A stretch of 64,000 nt of DNA from Phenylobacterium sp. (lineage in GTDB: Bacteria > Pseudomonadota > Alphaproteobacteria > Caulobacterales > Caulobacteraceae): contig NZ_JACESE010000010.1 of assembly GCF_013911965.1 (NCBI RefSeq), positions 1 to 64,000 on the forward strand, in the 5' to 3' direction. The position numbers and the translations under genes are program-made. Position 1 is the first letter of the stretch, and each line of letters begins with the position of its first letter. The notes below the pieces were generated by a model. It was not told the origin of the DNA. It saw only the letters and a list, made by a program, of their open reading frames with translations, and did no database searches. Of the stretch, positions 1 to 10,225 are shown in pieces.

Positions 1-2
1 CG

Positions 3-212
3 GTCATCCTGCTCAACGGCGCGACGGGCCTGGTGAAGGTGGCGGTCACCCGCTTCTTCAAGATCCCCATCCTGACAGGCGTCCGCTTTCCGCTGCACGA
101 CCACTGCCGAAAGGCGCTCGGCTGGTCCAACGCGCAGGTGCTCGTGCGCTTCATGCTCGTCCACCTCGGCCTGTCCGCCCTGCTGGTGGTGCTGGTTCTG
201 AAGGTGCGCTGA
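3..212 (+). CDS. C-terminal fragment of a MraY-like phospho-sugar transferase
   Basis: Only the last 69 codons are in the window. The fragment has a hydrophobic stretch, then a PLHDHCRKALGWS segment and a final LVRFMLVHLGL...LKVR membrane helix. MraY (phospho-N-acetylmuramoyl-pentapeptide transferase) ends with P-[IL]-HHH-x4-GWSE, then VRFW and a C-terminal helix closing on LK[VL]R, so this is the tail of that polyprenyl-phosphate transferase superfamily. The histidine triplet is HDH rather than HHH, and no mur/fts genes follow as they would in the dcw cluster, so a paralogue of MraY/WecA type is more likely than the housekeeping enzyme. It converges on nudC with a 4-bp gap. The start lies outside the window. 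Confidence 0.6.
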   Translation, partial: VILLNGATGLVKVAVTRFFKIPILTGVRFPLHDHCRKALGWSNAQVLVRFMLVHLGLSALLVVLVLKVR

Positions 213-216
213 GGCC

Positions 217-1146
217 TCAGCCGCCGTCTTCGGCCCAGGCCTTGATCAGCTGGTGGGCGATGGCGAGCGGCCCGGGGGCCGAGGCGTCCTCGATCTTGCC
301 GGCCAGTAGGTCGCGGGCCTGAGCGCGGGTGAACCAGCGGACCTCGGAGAGCTCGGTCTGGTCGGGCGCGGCCTCGTCGTTCTCCACCTCGGCCAGCAGG
401 CCGATCATCAGGGAGGACGGATAGGGCCAGGGCTGGGTCGAATGGTAGGTGACGGTGGTCGCCTTCAGGCCGGCCTCCTCCATCAGTTCGCGGGCGCAGG
501 CCTCTTCGATCGTCTCGCCGGGCTCCAGGAAGCCGGCCAGGGCCGAGAACATGCCCTTGGGCCAGGCGGCCTGCCGGCCCAGCATGCAGCGGTCGCCGAT
601 GTAGGGCAGCATGATCACCACCGGATCGGTGCGGGGGAAGTGCTCGGCCTTGCAGGCGGGGCACTGGCGTTTCCAGCCGCCGTCCACCGGGAGGCTCGGC
701 TCGCCGCAGGCCGCGCAGTGGCGGTGGCGGCGGCGCCATTCGAACATCGACTTGGCCGTGGCGGCCATGGCGGCTTCGGCGGGCGTCAGCCGCATGGCCA
801 CGGCGCGCAGGTCCTCGAAGGCGCCCAGACCGCGCAAGGGGCCCTCGGCCGGGTCGACGCCGCCCTCGATGTCCACGGCGAAGACCGCCGTCTCCTTCCA
901 GAGCCCCATGAACAGCAGCCGCTCGGCGCCGCCGGCCAGCTCGTCGGACATGGTCGCGGGCACATAGGCGATCTGCACGCCGCCGCCAGGAGCGGCCTCG
1001 CACAGGGGCTTTCCGTTCCACAGCACCATGGCCAGCGATTCGGGCGAGGCCTGCATTTCGGCGAGCCAGGCGACGTCGGTCCGCCGGTCGCTGGCCCGGT
1101 CGAGCGGGTTGCCGGCGAAGGTGTTCTGGAAGGCGTTCAGAGGCAT
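217..1146 (-). CDS. nudC: NAD(+)/NADH diphosphatase, Nudix family (NudC)
   Basis: Hydrolyses NADH/NAD to NMN(H) and AMP; NudC family members also remove NAD caps from RNA. Domains seen: an N-terminal NudC-type region, a four-cysteine zinc ribbon (HCAACGEP then CPAC), a Nudix box (GFLEPGE through REL-EEAGL) and, downstream of it, STQPWPYPSS, the NudC array that marks NAD(H) specificity. At 309 aa it is close to the family's usual length of 260-320. I chose the ATG at 1146 (MPLNAFQN). The open frame extends 31 codons further, but that extension runs into the SRP RNA region and has no family resemblance. Confidence 0.9.
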   Translation of the reverse strand: MPLNAFQNTFAGNPLDRASDRRTDVAWLAEMQASPESLAMVLWNGKPLCEAAPGGGVQIAYVPATMSDELAGGAERLLFMGLWKETAVFAVDIEGGVDPAEGPLRGLGAFEDLRAVAMRLTPAEAAMAATAKSMFEWRRRHRHCAACGEPSLPVDGGWKRQCPACKAEHFPRTDPVVIMLPYIGDRCMLGRQAAWPKGMFSALAGFLEPGETIEEACARELMEEAGLKATTVTYHSTQPWPYPSSLMIGLLAEVENDEAAPDQTELSEVRWFTRAQARDLLAGKIEDASAPGPLAIAHQLIKAWAEDGG

Positions 1147-1201
1147 GAACGCGGTTCTATCGTCGCCCGCGCTTGCACGCACCCCTTTCCATCGCGATAT
1201 T

Positions 1202-1313
1202 GGGGGCAGGAGATCGGCGGCGGACGGAGTCCTCGCCAACCCGGTCAGGTCCGGAAGGAAGCAGCCGCAACGAGTTTCGCTCCGGGTCGTCGTCCGGTCT
1301 CCACCCGACCCCC
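1202..1313 (+). ncRNA. ffs: Signal recognition particle RNA (4.5S, small bacterial type)
   Basis: Contains the conserved SRP domain IV hairpin: GGTCAGG from 1243, GGAAG tetraloop region at 1253-1257 and GCAGC at 1261-1265. The flanks pair as a long rod: GGGGG at 1202-1206 with CCCCC at 1309-1313, and GGAGA near 1209 with TCTCC near 1298. Length is about 112 nt, like E. coli 4.5S. The RNA binds Ffh for cotranslational membrane targeting. It lies between nudC (opposite strand) and dnaX, whose ATG is 12 nt downstream, so the two may be co-transcribed and processed. Ends are set by pairing and are approximate by a few bases. Confidence 0.92.
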
Positions 1314-1325
1314 AGCGCTCCCCCG

Positions 1326-3125
<1,800 letters not shown>

Positions 3126-3131
3126 AGCCCC

Positions 3132-3458
3132 ATGAAGGACCTCGGCGCCCTGATGAAGCAGGCCCAGGCCATGCAGCAGAAGCTGGCCGACGCCCAGGCG
3201 AAGCTCGCCGAAACCACGGTCGAGGGCACCTCCGGCGGCGGCATGGTGACCGTGACGCTCAAGGGCTCCGGCGAACTGGCCGGCGTGGCCCTGGACGAGC
3301 GCCTGTTGGCTCCGGGCGAGGGCGAGGTGCTGTCGGACCTGATCGTCGCCGCCCACGCCGACGCCAAGCGCAAGCTGGACCAGATGCAGGCCGAGGTGAT
3401 GCGCGAGGCCGCAGGTCCGCTGGCCGGCATGGGCCTGCCTGGCATGCCGAAGTTCTGA
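3132..3458 (+). CDS. ybaB: Nucleoid-associated protein, YbaB/EbfC family
   Basis: A 108-aa protein with the family layout: an N-terminal helix rich in Lys and Gln ([15 protein letters not shown]), a central [11 protein letters not shown] beta region and a C-terminal helix ending in GLPGMPKF. YbaB dimers bind DNA and are associated with nucleoid structure and recombination. It starts 6 nt after the dnaX stop and is followed 10 nt later by recR, so the three are almost surely one transcript. Length and composition match the family. Confidence 0.93.
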   Translation: MKDLGALMKQAQAMQQKLADAQAKLAETTVEGTSGGGMVTVTLKGSGELAGVALDERLLAPGEGEVLSDLIVAAHADAKRKLDQMQAEVMREAAGPLAGMGLPGMPKF

Positions 3459-3468
3459 TCGGACGCCC

Positions 3469-4071
3469 TTGGCCGCCTCCGCCGGACCGGAAATCGAACG
3501 CCTGATCGCTCTGCTCGCCAAGCTGCCGGGCATGGGGCCGCGATCCGCACGCCGTGCGACGCTCGCCCTGCTCAAGCGGCGCGAACAGCTTCTGACGCCG
3601 CTGGCCGGCGCCCTGGCCGATGCGGCCGAGCGGGTGAAGACCTGCTCCGTCTGCGGGGCGCTGGACACTCAGGACCCCTGCGCGGTGTGTTCCGATCCGC
3701 AGCGCGACGCCGGCCTGATCTGTGTCGTCGAGGAGGTCGGCGCCCTGTGGGCCATGGAGCGCGGCGGCGCCTTCCGGGGCCGCTATCACGTGCTGGGCGG
3801 CCTGCTTTCGGCCCTGGACGGCGTCGGGCCCGACGCCCTGCGCATCGGTCCGCTGGTCTCGCGGGCCGGCGCGCCCGAAGTGTCGGAGGTCATCCTCGCC
3901 CTGCCGGCGACGGTGGATGGCCAGACCACGGCCCATTACCTGGCCGAGCGGCTGGCGGGCGCGGGCGTCACCATCTCCATGCTGGCCCGCGGCGTGCCCG
4001 TGGGCGGCGAACTCGACTGGCTGGACGACGGCACGATCGCCCAGGCGCTGCGCGCACGCCGGCCCGCCTGA
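3469..4071 (+). CDS. recR: Recombination mediator protein RecR
   Basis: A 200-aa protein of the RecFOR gap-repair pathway, which helps load RecA on SSB-coated DNA. Visible parts: N-terminal helix-hairpin-helix ([11 protein letters not shown]), a C4 zinc finger ([16 protein letters not shown]), a Toprim domain starting ICVVEEVG, and the C-terminal [11 protein letters not shown] segment typical of RecR. The start appears to be TTG at 3469, because no ATG or GTG lies between the end of ybaB and the conserved N-terminus. Third gene of the dnaX operon. Confidence 0.95.
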   Translation: MAASAGPEIERLIALLAKLPGMGPRSARRATLALLKRREQLLTPLAGALADAAERVKTCSVCGALDTQDPCAVCSDPQRDAGLICVVEEVGALWAMERGGAFRGRYHVLGGLLSALDGVGPDALRIGPLVSRAGAPEVSEVILALPATVDGQTTAHYLAERLAGAGVTISMLARGVPVGGELDWLDDGTIAQALRARRPA

Positions 4072-4198
4072 GCGCGGCCATCCTGCAGCAAAACCGCCGA
4101 ACGACTGACACGACTCTGGCCTAGCCTGCCATGGTCAAGCTTGCCGAGGCGGCCTGGGCGGACTGGCTTCGAGGCGCGACTCCAGCTAGGAACGGACC

Positions 4199-5479
4199 AT
4201 GAACTTCGACCCTGCTCTGATCGCCATCCTCGTCTGCGCGCTCGCCGCCGTGGCCGGCTTCGCCTGGGCCATACTGGAACGGCGGCGCGCCGACCGGGCG
4301 CAGACCGCCCTCTGGGAGCTGCGCGACCGCAGCGCCGACGCCGAGGCCGAGCTGCGCGCCTTCAAGGCGCAGGCCGAGGCCCAGGCCGAACTCCTGCGCG
4401 CCCAGGCCGCCGAACAGGCGAGCCGGGTGGCCGACGAGCTGCTCAAGCGCACGGACGAGACCTTCAAGAACCGCGAGCAGCTCGCCCAGGCGCGCCTGGA
4501 GGCGCAGCTCAAGCCGGTGGCCGAAACCCTGCTGAAGTTCCAGGAACAGGTGACGGCCGTCGAAAAGACCCGCGCCGAGGAGACCGGCGGTCTGAAGGCG
4601 CAGATCGAGCAGCTGATGAAGGCCTCGGCCGCCACGCAGGACGAGGCCCGCAAGCTCTCCGCGGCGCTCCGCCGCGGCGCCGGGGTCCAGGGCCGCTGGG
4701 GCGAGCAGACCCTGCGCAACGTGCTCGACGCCGCCGGTCTGACCCACCGGTACGATTTCGAGGAACAGGCCCAGACCGACACCGAGGAAGGCCGCCGCCG
4801 GCCCGACGTGGTGGTGCGGCTGCCCGGCGGCGGCGTCTTCGTGATCGACGCCAAGTGCTCGCTGAACGCCTTCCTGGAGAGCCTGGAGGCTGTGGACGAG
4901 GCGGCCCGCGACGCCTGCCTGGTGCGTCACGCCCAGAGCGTGCGCAGCCACATGTCGGGCCTGTCGGCCAAGGCCTACTGGGATCAGTTCGACCGTTCGC
5001 CCGACTTCGTGGCCATGTTCGTGCCGGGCGACGGCTTCCTGGCCGCGGCGCTGGAGCGGGCTCCCGACCTGCTCAGCGAGGCCATGGATCGCCGCGTGAT
5101 CATCGTCACGCCCACCACCCTCTTCGCCCTGTGCAAGGCGGTCGTCTATGGCTGGCGGGTGGAGGACCAGGCGGTCAATGCGCGGCAGGTGGCCGACCTG
5201 GGCCGGGAGCTCTACAAGCGCGTCTCCGTCATGGGGAGCCACGCCCTGGGCGTCGGCCGCGCCCTCGAGCAGGCGGTGGGCAAGTACAATCAGTTCGTGG
5301 GCTCGCTGGAGAGCCAGGTGCTGACCCAGGCCCGGCGCTTCGAGGACCTGAAGGTGGACCATGAGGGCCGCGAACTGCCGGAACTCTCGCCGCTCGAGAC
5401 GGCGGTTCGTCCGCTCGCCAAGCTGACCGACGACAGCGAGCCTTCCCCCCACATCCGTGCGGTGGGCGAGGATCGCTGA
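4199..5479 (+). CDS. rmuC: DNA recombination protein RmuC
   Basis: A 426-aa protein with one N-terminal membrane helix (about residues 6-26), a long Ala/Glu/Gln/Arg coiled coil to about 150, then the RmuC nuclease-like core: QGRWGEQTLRNVLDAAGL, RPDVVVRLPGG, VIDAKCSLNAF and MFVPGDGFLAAAL. RmuC is linked to limiting inversions and rearrangements; its core resembles restriction endonuclease folds, and the D-x(n)-DAK pattern is visible here. It sits 127 nt after recR with its own leader, and def follows 54 nt later. Confidence 0.93.
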   Translation: MNFDPALIAILVCALAAVAGFAWAILERRRADRAQTALWELRDRSADAEAELRAFKAQAEAQAELLRAQAAEQASRVADELLKRTDETFKNREQLAQARLEAQLKPVAETLLKFQEQVTAVEKTRAEETGGLKAQIEQLMKASAATQDEARKLSAALRRGAGVQGRWGEQTLRNVLDAAGLTHRYDFEEQAQTDTEEGRRRPDVVVRLPGGGVFVIDAKCSLNAFLESLEAVDEAARDACLVRHAQSVRSHMSGLSAKAYWDQFDRSPDFVAMFVPGDGFLAAALERAPDLLSEAMDRRVIIVTPTTLFALCKAVVYGWRVEDQAVNARQVADLGRELYKRVSVMGSHALGVGRALEQAVGKYNQFVGSLESQVLTQARRFEDLKVDHEGRELPELSPLETAVRPLAKLTDDSEPSPHIRAVGEDR

Positions 5480-5533
5480 TCTGCGACAAGCCCGACCTTG
5501 ACGCTCAGGATTGGCGCGCTTACCTCGCAAGTC

Positions 5534-6043
5534 ATGGCCATCCGCGAAATTCTCACGGTCCCGAACCCGGTCCTCAAGCAGGTCTCCCAACCCGTCGACA
5601 AGGTCGACGACGAGTTGCGCGCCCTGATGGACGACATGCTGGAGACCATGTACGCCGCCCCCGGCATCGGACTGGCGGCCATCCAGATCGGCGTGCCCAA
5701 GCGCGTCATCGTCATGGACATTTCCGGACCCGACGAGGAGAAGCACCCGCGCTACTTCGTCAATCCGGAGATCCTGTGGGCCTCGGAGGAGACCGCGCCC
5801 TACGAGGAGGGCTGCCTGTCCATCCCCGAGATCTATGACGAGGTGGACCGCCCGGCGCGCGTGAAACTGCGCTACATGAACTATCAGGGCGAGCAGGTGG
5901 AGGAGGACGCCGAGGGGCTCTTCGCCGTCTGCATCCAGCACGAGATGGACCACCTGGAAGGCGTGCTCTTCATCGACCATCTGTCGCGGTTGAAGCGCGA
6001 CCGGGCCATCGCCAAGGTCAGGAAGCACGCCCGCGCGGCCTGA
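5534..6043 (+). CDS. def: Peptide deformylase
   Basis: Removes the formyl group from N-terminal fMet of new proteins. All three PDF motifs are visible: [10 protein letters not shown] (GxGLAAxQ), EEGCLSIP (EGCLS, metal Cys) and QHEMDHLEG (HExxH). The ATG at 5534 gives 169 aa starting [14 protein letters not shown], the usual family start; the open frame begins 12 codons earlier at a TTG with no similarity. fmt, commonly the next gene, is displaced by about 470 nt because a terminator and a convergent lipoprotein gene intervene. Confidence 0.95.
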   Translation: MAIREILTVPNPVLKQVSQPVDKVDDELRALMDDMLETMYAAPGIGLAAIQIGVPKRVIVMDISGPDEEKHPRYFVNPEILWASEETAPYEEGCLSIPEIYDEVDRPARVKLRYMNYQGEQVEEDAEGLFAVCIQHEMDHLEGVLFIDHLSRLKRDRAIAKVRKHARAA

Positions 6044-6069
6044 GGCGGCCCCCGGCCCCTCGCGACGAA

Positions 6070-6102
6070 AAAGGGCGGCCCGCGCCAAGCGAGCCGCCCT
6101 TT
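6070..6102. terminator. Bidirectional intrinsic terminator between def and the lipoprotein gene
   Basis: A perfect 10-bp stem (AAAGGGCGGC at 6070-6079 with GCCGCCCTTT at 6093-6102) has A runs on the left and T runs on the right, so it makes a U-rich tail in both directions. It separates def from the convergent gene that ends at 6125. Confidence 0.85.
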
Positions 6103-6124
6103 CGCATTTCCGAAGAGAGATCGC

Positions 6125-6415
6125 TTAGGGCGTCTCGCCCTCGACTTCGGCTTCGGCGTCGTTGGCCGCACCGGTCATGGCGTCGCCGGCGTTCTCCATC
6201 GCCTCGCCGGCCTCGTTGGCCGCGTCCTCGGCCATGGCCGCGGCGTCCGAGGCGGCTTCCTCCGCCGCATCGGCGGCGTCGGCGGCGGCTTCGTTGGCCT
6301 CGGCGGCCGCGTTCTCGGCGTTCATTTCCGCCTCGTTCTGCTCAGCCTGGGTGCAGGCCGACAGGGCGAAGGCCGCAGCAGCGGCGGCCAGGGTGGTGAT
6401 GATGGTGGTGCGCAT
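6125..6415 (-). CDS. Small Ala/Glu-rich predicted lipoprotein
   Basis: A 96-aa protein with a signal peptide and a lipobox (FALSAC, Cys at about residue 21), so probably a lipid-anchored envelope protein. The mature part is almost only Ala, Glu, Asp, Asn and Met, with Ala spaced as in a helix or coiled coil; there is no recognisable domain. It is strongly acidic. A strong Shine-Dalgarno (GAGGAGG) precedes the ATG at 6415. It resembles the loose class of entericidin- or Lpp-like small lipoproteins, but I would not assign a function. It is a single gene, convergent with def and divergent from fmt. Confidence 0.75.
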   Translation of the reverse strand: MRTTIITTLAAAAAAFALSACTQAEQNEAEMNAENAAAEANEAAADAADAAEEAASDAAAMAEDAANEAGEAMENAGDAMTGAANDAEAEVEGETP

Positions 6416-6517
6416 AGACGCCTCCTCTTCTCCTGAAGCCGCGGGTTAACGGTCAAGCTTTGCGATTGGTTCCCCCCACGGCTTTGCGCAGCCTAGGCGG
6501 ACGGCTAAACCGCGTCC

Positions 6518-7444
6518 ATGCGCCTCGCCTTTCTCGGAACTCCCGATTTCGCCGTCGCCGCCCTCGCCCGCCTGGTCGAGGCCGGCCACGAGATCGCCTG
6601 CGTCTATTCCCAGCCCCCCGCGCCGCGGGGCCGAGGGCAGACGCTCAAGCCCTCGCCGGTCCACGCCTTCGCCGAGGCCCATGGCCTGCCGGTGCGCACG
6701 CCGGCCTCCATGCGCGACCCGGCCGAGGTGGCGGCCTTCCAGGCGCTCGACCTCGACGCCGCCTGCGTGGTCGCCTACGGCCAGATCCTGCCGGCGGCGG
6801 TGCTCGACGCGCCGCGGCTCGGATCGTTCAACCTGCATGGCTCCCTGCTTCCGCGCTGGCGCGGCGCGGCCCCGATCCAGCGGGCGGTGATGGCGGGCGA
6901 TCCGGTGACCGGCGTGCAGGTGATGCGCATGACCGAGGGGCTGGACGAGGGGCCCGTGCTCGCCACGGCGACGACCCGCATCGGTCCGTTGGACACCGCC
7001 GGCGACGTCCACGACCGGCTGGCCCGCCTGGGCGCCGACCTTCTCGCCGAGAGCCTGCCGAAGATCGAAATCGGCGAGCTCCAGGCCGTTCCCCAGGCCG
7101 AGGCGGGCGTCACCTACGCCAAGAAAATCCGGCCCAAGGAGGCGCGCATCGACTGGTCGAAGCCGGCGGCGGCGGTGGACGGCCAGATCCGTGGCCTGTC
7201 GCCCTTCCCGGGCGCCTGGTTCACCGCTCAGACGGAGAAGGGGCCCGTGCGCGTCAAGGTTCTCGCCTGCCGTCGCGAGGACGGCGAAGGCGCGCCGGGC
7301 GAGGTGCTGGACGAGGATCTGCTCGTGGCCTGCGGCGAGGGCGCCGTACGCCTGATGCGGCTGCAGCGCGAGGGGCGCGGGCCGCAGGAGTCCGACGTCT
7401 TCCTGCGCGGCTTCCCGCTGCCGGCGGGAACGCGGCTCGCCTGA
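6518..7444 (+). CDS. fmt: Methionyl-tRNA formyltransferase
   Basis: Formylates Met-tRNAi with 10-formyl-THF for translation initiation. 308 aa. Visible: N-terminal Rossmann [16 protein letters not shown], the folate-site segment [30 protein letters not shown] (NxHxSLLP...RGAxP), [17 protein letters not shown], and the C-terminal OB-like domain with WFTAQ. Its stop overlaps the truA start by one base (TGATG at 7442-7446), so the two are translationally coupled. Confidence 0.95.
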   Translation: MRLAFLGTPDFAVAALARLVEAGHEIACVYSQPPAPRGRGQTLKPSPVHAFAEAHGLPVRTPASMRDPAEVAAFQALDLDAACVVAYGQILPAAVLDAPRLGSFNLHGSLLPRWRGAAPIQRAVMAGDPVTGVQVMRMTEGLDEGPVLATATTRIGPLDTAGDVHDRLARLGADLLAESLPKIEIGELQAVPQAEAGVTYAKKIRPKEARIDWSKPAAAVDGQIRGLSPFPGAWFTAQTEKGPVRVKVLACRREDGEGAPGEVLDEDLLVACGEGAVRLMRLQREGRGPQESDVFLRGFPLPAGTRLA

Positions 7445-8211
7445 TGCCCCGCTACAAGCTCACGGTCGAGTATGACGGCCGCCCCTATCGCGGCTTCCAG
7501 GCCCAGGAAGGCCTGCCGAGCGTCCAGGGCGCCATCGAGCGGGCGGTGAAGGCCTTCTGCGGCCAGGACCTGCGTCTGCAGGCGGCCGGCCGCACCGACA
7601 CCGGCGTCCACGCCACCGGCCAGGTCGTCCACATCGACCTCGACAAGGACTGGAAGCCCGACGTGGTGCGCGATGCGCTCAACGCCCACCTGATCGAGGA
7701 GGCCGTCGTCGTCCTGGCCGCGGAGGTCCCGGACGATCCGCGCTGGCACGCCCGCTTCTCGGCCACCGAGCGGCGCTACGTCTATCGGATCCTGAACCGG
7801 CGGGCGCCGCCGGCCCTCGACCGTGGGCGGGTCTGGCACGTCAAGAAGCCGCTGGACGCCGAAGCCATGCACGTCGCGGCCCAGGCCCTGGTCGGCCATC
7901 ACGACTTCACCACCTTCCGCGATCTCCAGTGCCAGGCCAAGTCGCCGATGAAGACCCTGGACGTGGCCCGCGTCTGGCGCGAGGGCGACGCGGTGCTGCT
8001 GGAGTTCGCCTCGCGCTCCTTCCTGCATCGGCAGGTGCGCTCCATGACCGGAACCCTCGCCGAGGTCGGCGTCGGCCGCTGGCCGGCCGGACGGGTGCGC
8101 GAGGCGCTGCTGGCCCGGGACCGCCGCGCCTGCGGCCCCGTCGCGCCCGCCGAGGGCCTTTATCTCGTCGGCGTCAGGTACGAAGGCGACGCGTCAGCGG
8201 CGGAAGACTGA
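7444..8211 (+). CDS. truA: tRNA pseudouridine(38-40) synthase TruA
   Basis: A 255-aa pseudouridine synthase acting on the tRNA anticodon stem. The catalytic motif [12 protein letters not shown] with its Asp is present at about residue 55, followed by RRYVYRI and the C-terminal [10 protein letters not shown] helix. It starts at the ATG overlapping the fmt stop. It is convergent with dapE (27-bp gap), where a short hairpin (CACCGC 8220-8225 with GCGGTG 8230-8235) lacks a T tract and is only a weak terminator candidate. Confidence 0.95.
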   Translation: MPRYKLTVEYDGRPYRGFQAQEGLPSVQGAIERAVKAFCGQDLRLQAAGRTDTGVHATGQVVHIDLDKDWKPDVVRDALNAHLIEEAVVVLAAEVPDDPRWHARFSATERRYVYRILNRRAPPALDRGRVWHVKKPLDAEAMHVAAQALVGHHDFTTFRDLQCQAKSPMKTLDVARVWREGDAVLLEFASRSFLHRQVRSMTGTLAEVGVGRWPAGRVREALLARDRRACGPVAPAEGLYLVGVRYEGDASAAED

Positions 8212-8238
8212 TCGGCCGCCACCGCGCCTGCGGTGCGC

Positions 8239-9390
8239 TCAGCCGCCGAACCGCTCGAAATAGCGGGCGATCAGGCGTTCGTAGACGGCCTGAAGGTCGC
8301 GGATCTCGGCCACCGGCGCGCGCTCGTCCACCGCATGCATGGTCTTGCCCACGAGACCCAGCTCCACCACCGGGCACAGGGCGCGGATGAAGCGGGCGTC
8401 GGACGTGCCGCCGGTGGTGGAAAGCTCCGGGTCCCGGCCGGCGACATCGCGCACGGCGGCGGCGACCACGTCGGTGAAGTCGCCGGGCTCGGTCAGGAAG
8501 GCCTCGCCGCTGATGGCGGGCGTCACGGTGACGGTCCCGGGGAAGCCGGCGGCCTCGGCCTGCGCCACGTCTTCGATCCAGGCGGCCAGCTTCGCGCCCG
8601 TATGGGCCGGGTTGAAGCGGATATTGACCCGGGCGCTGGCCGCGGCCGGGATCACATTGGTGGCGGCGTTGCCCACGTCCACCGTGGTGATCTCGAGGTT
8701 GGACGGCTGGAAGCCCGTATAGCCCTCGTCGAGCACATGGGCGTCCAGGCGCGCCAGGATGCGCACCAGGACCGGCACGGGGTTGGCGGCGCGGTGGGGG
8801 TAGGCGACATGCCCCTGCCTTCCCTCCACGGTGATCTGGGCGTTGATGCTGCCGCGGCGGCCGATCTTGATCATGTCGCCGAAGGTCTCGGCGCTGGTCG
8901 GCTCGCCCACCACGCAGTGGTCGATCGCCTCGCCCTCGGCGGCCAGGGCCTCGACCACCATCTTGGTGCCGTGGGTGGCCACCCCCTCCTCGTCGCCGGT
9001 GATGAGGAAGGACAGCGACCCCTTGACCTCGCCGCGGGCGATCGCGGCCGAGGCGGCCGCGGCGAAGGCCGCCAGGGCGCTCTTCATGTCCACCGCGCCG
9101 CGCCCGATCAGGATCTCGTCGACGATGTCGCCGGCGAAGGCGTCGCGGCTCCAGGCGGCGGTGTCGCCCACCGGCACCACGTCCGTGTGGCCGGCGAAGC
9201 AGAGATTGGGCCGGGCGTCGCCGTAGCGGGCGTAGAGGTTCTCGATCTCTCCGAACCGCATGCGCCGGCAGGAAAAGCCCAGGCGCGCCAGTTCCGCCTG
9301 GAGGACGTCCATGGCGCCGGCGTCGGCCGGAGTGACCGAGGGGCGGCGGATAAGGTCCTGGGTGAGGCGAACGGCGTCGAGGCTGGGCAT
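8239..9390 (-). CDS. dapE: Succinyl-diaminopimelate desuccinylase
   Basis: Di-zinc M20 peptidase-family enzyme of the succinylase branch of lysine/DAP synthesis; cleaves N-succinyl-LL-DAP. 383 aa from ATG 9390 (MPSLDAVRLTQDLIRRPSVTP), the usual family start; the frame runs 46 codons further upstream without similarity. Metal-binding segments: FAGHTDVVPVGD, GRGAVDMKS, ITGDEEG and, near the C-terminus, TGGTSDARF and the final EL-GLVG-TMHAVDE. dapD of the same pathway lies 1.6 kb away on the same strand, separated by two unrelated genes. Confidence 0.93.
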   Translation of the reverse strand: MPSLDAVRLTQDLIRRPSVTPADAGAMDVLQAELARLGFSCRRMRFGEIENLYARYGDARPNLCFAGHTDVVPVGDTAAWSRDAFAGDIVDEILIGRGAVDMKSALAAFAAAASAAIARGEVKGSLSFLITGDEEGVATHGTKMVVEALAAEGEAIDHCVVGEPTSAETFGDMIKIGRRGSINAQITVEGRQGHVAYPHRAANPVPVLVRILARLDAHVLDEGYTGFQPSNLEITTVDVGNAATNVIPAAASARVNIRFNPAHTGAKLAAWIEDVAQAEAAGFPGTVTVTPAISGEAFLTEPGDFTDVVAAAVRDVAGRDPELSTTGGTSDARFIRALCPVVELGLVGKTMHAVDERAPVAEIRDLQAVYERLIARYFERFGG

Positions 9391-9460
9391 GGCTGCACCT
9401 AAACCGTGGCGGGGCCCGCAGGCAATGGCTCGCATCACGCGCCTCACCGACCTGAACTCG

Positions 9461-9562
9461 CTCAAGTTGAGTTGCTTAACGTGCGTAAAACATCCCAGCC
9501 TAGGGACCTCGATTATTCCCATTCTCAAGAGAAGATGAGTTCATGACTCCAGAGTTGGAGTC
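9461..9562. promoter_or_regulatory. Two inverted repeats upstream of the DnaQ-like gene
   Basis: In the 177-bp gap between divergent dapE and the 9568 gene there are two palindromes. CTCAAgTTGAG at 9461-9471 could be an operator or half of a regulator site. GACTCCA at 9545-9551 pairs perfectly with TGGAGTC at 9556-9562 around a GAGT loop and ends 5 nt before the ATG at 9568, so in RNA it would sit on the ribosome binding region. The gap is less GC-rich than the flanks. Function is inferred only from position. Confidence 0.4.
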
Positions 9563-9567
9563 GAAGA

Positions 9568-10200
9568 ATGTTCATCCACAGCATATTCCACAGGAAGAGT
9601 CAGAAGCCGGCGGCCAATCGGATGGGGTTCGCCCTGCGAACTGTTCGTCCTGCGCGCAAGGACGCCGGCCAGCTTCTGAAGAACATCCCGGGCGTGAGGG
9701 AAAAGTGTGTCGGAACCGATCGTCTTTATTTCGCGGTTCGCTCGCTCGGCGTGCAGGGGCGGGATCACGTGCTGCAGTACGCCTTCGCCGACGACCGGGG
9801 CAATGTCGTCATGAGCGCCTTCGTCCGGTCTGAGGCGCCGTCCGCCCTGCTGCTCGGCTGTCCGGCCGAGGATCTCGCCATGGAGCCGCTCGACCCTGAG
9901 GCGTTCGACTTCATCGCCGCAAAGCTGTGCGGCGGCGCCACGCTTGTGGCCTATCAGAGGGTCTTGCAGGGAGGGCTTCTGCCCTTCGGGGCCGCTCGTT
10001 CGGCGGCGGGTGTCGAATGCGCCTGGCGGCGCTTTCAGCAGACGGCGCGGGCGCTGGGGCTGTCCTATTCGCCTCGCGATCCGCTGACGCTCAACGACTG
10101 CCTCAGTCTGGCGGGGCTTCCTGTCCCGATCTCCGAGGACGCCGCCCTTCGGGCCCTGGCCATCCGCAGCCTGTGGCGCTGGATGGACGAGGTCGACTAA
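9568..10200 (+). CDS. Degenerate DnaQ-like (DEDD exonuclease fold) protein, probably inactive
   Basis: A 210-aa protein I cannot place by motif, but its layout tracks a DnaQ/RNase T fold. YFAVRSLGVQGRDHVLQYAF (about 50-70) stands where FDxETTG...IxQIA is expected, and DRGNVVMSAFVRSE follows like the second and third strands. GATLVAYQRVLQGGLLPFG (about 125) stands where LVAHNxxFDxxFL is expected. LTLNDCLSLAGL then EDAALRALAIRSLW resemble the LDTLxLAR and HxAxxDAxAT helix. Every catalytic Asp/Glu/His is replaced. Inference: a pseudo-exonuclease with a binding or structural role. It lies between dapE and a convergent regulator gene, and a hairpin covers its start region. Confidence 0.55.
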   Translation: MFIHSIFHRKSQKPAANRMGFALRTVRPARKDAGQLLKNIPGVREKCVGTDRLYFAVRSLGVQGRDHVLQYAFADDRGNVVMSAFVRSEAPSALLLGCPAEDLAMEPLDPEAFDFIAAKLCGGATLVAYQRVLQGGLLPFGAARSAAGVECAWRRFQQTARALGLSYSPRDPLTLNDCLSLAGLPVPISEDAALRALAIRSLWRWMDEVD

Positions 10201-10225
10201 GGCGCTTCGCCGCGCGCCTCTCGTT

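Noticed and set aside
4131-4202. A 23-codon leader ORF overlapping the rmuC start (ATGA)
   Set aside because: No Shine-Dalgarno and no regulatory residues; it may be chance. Kept only as a remark.
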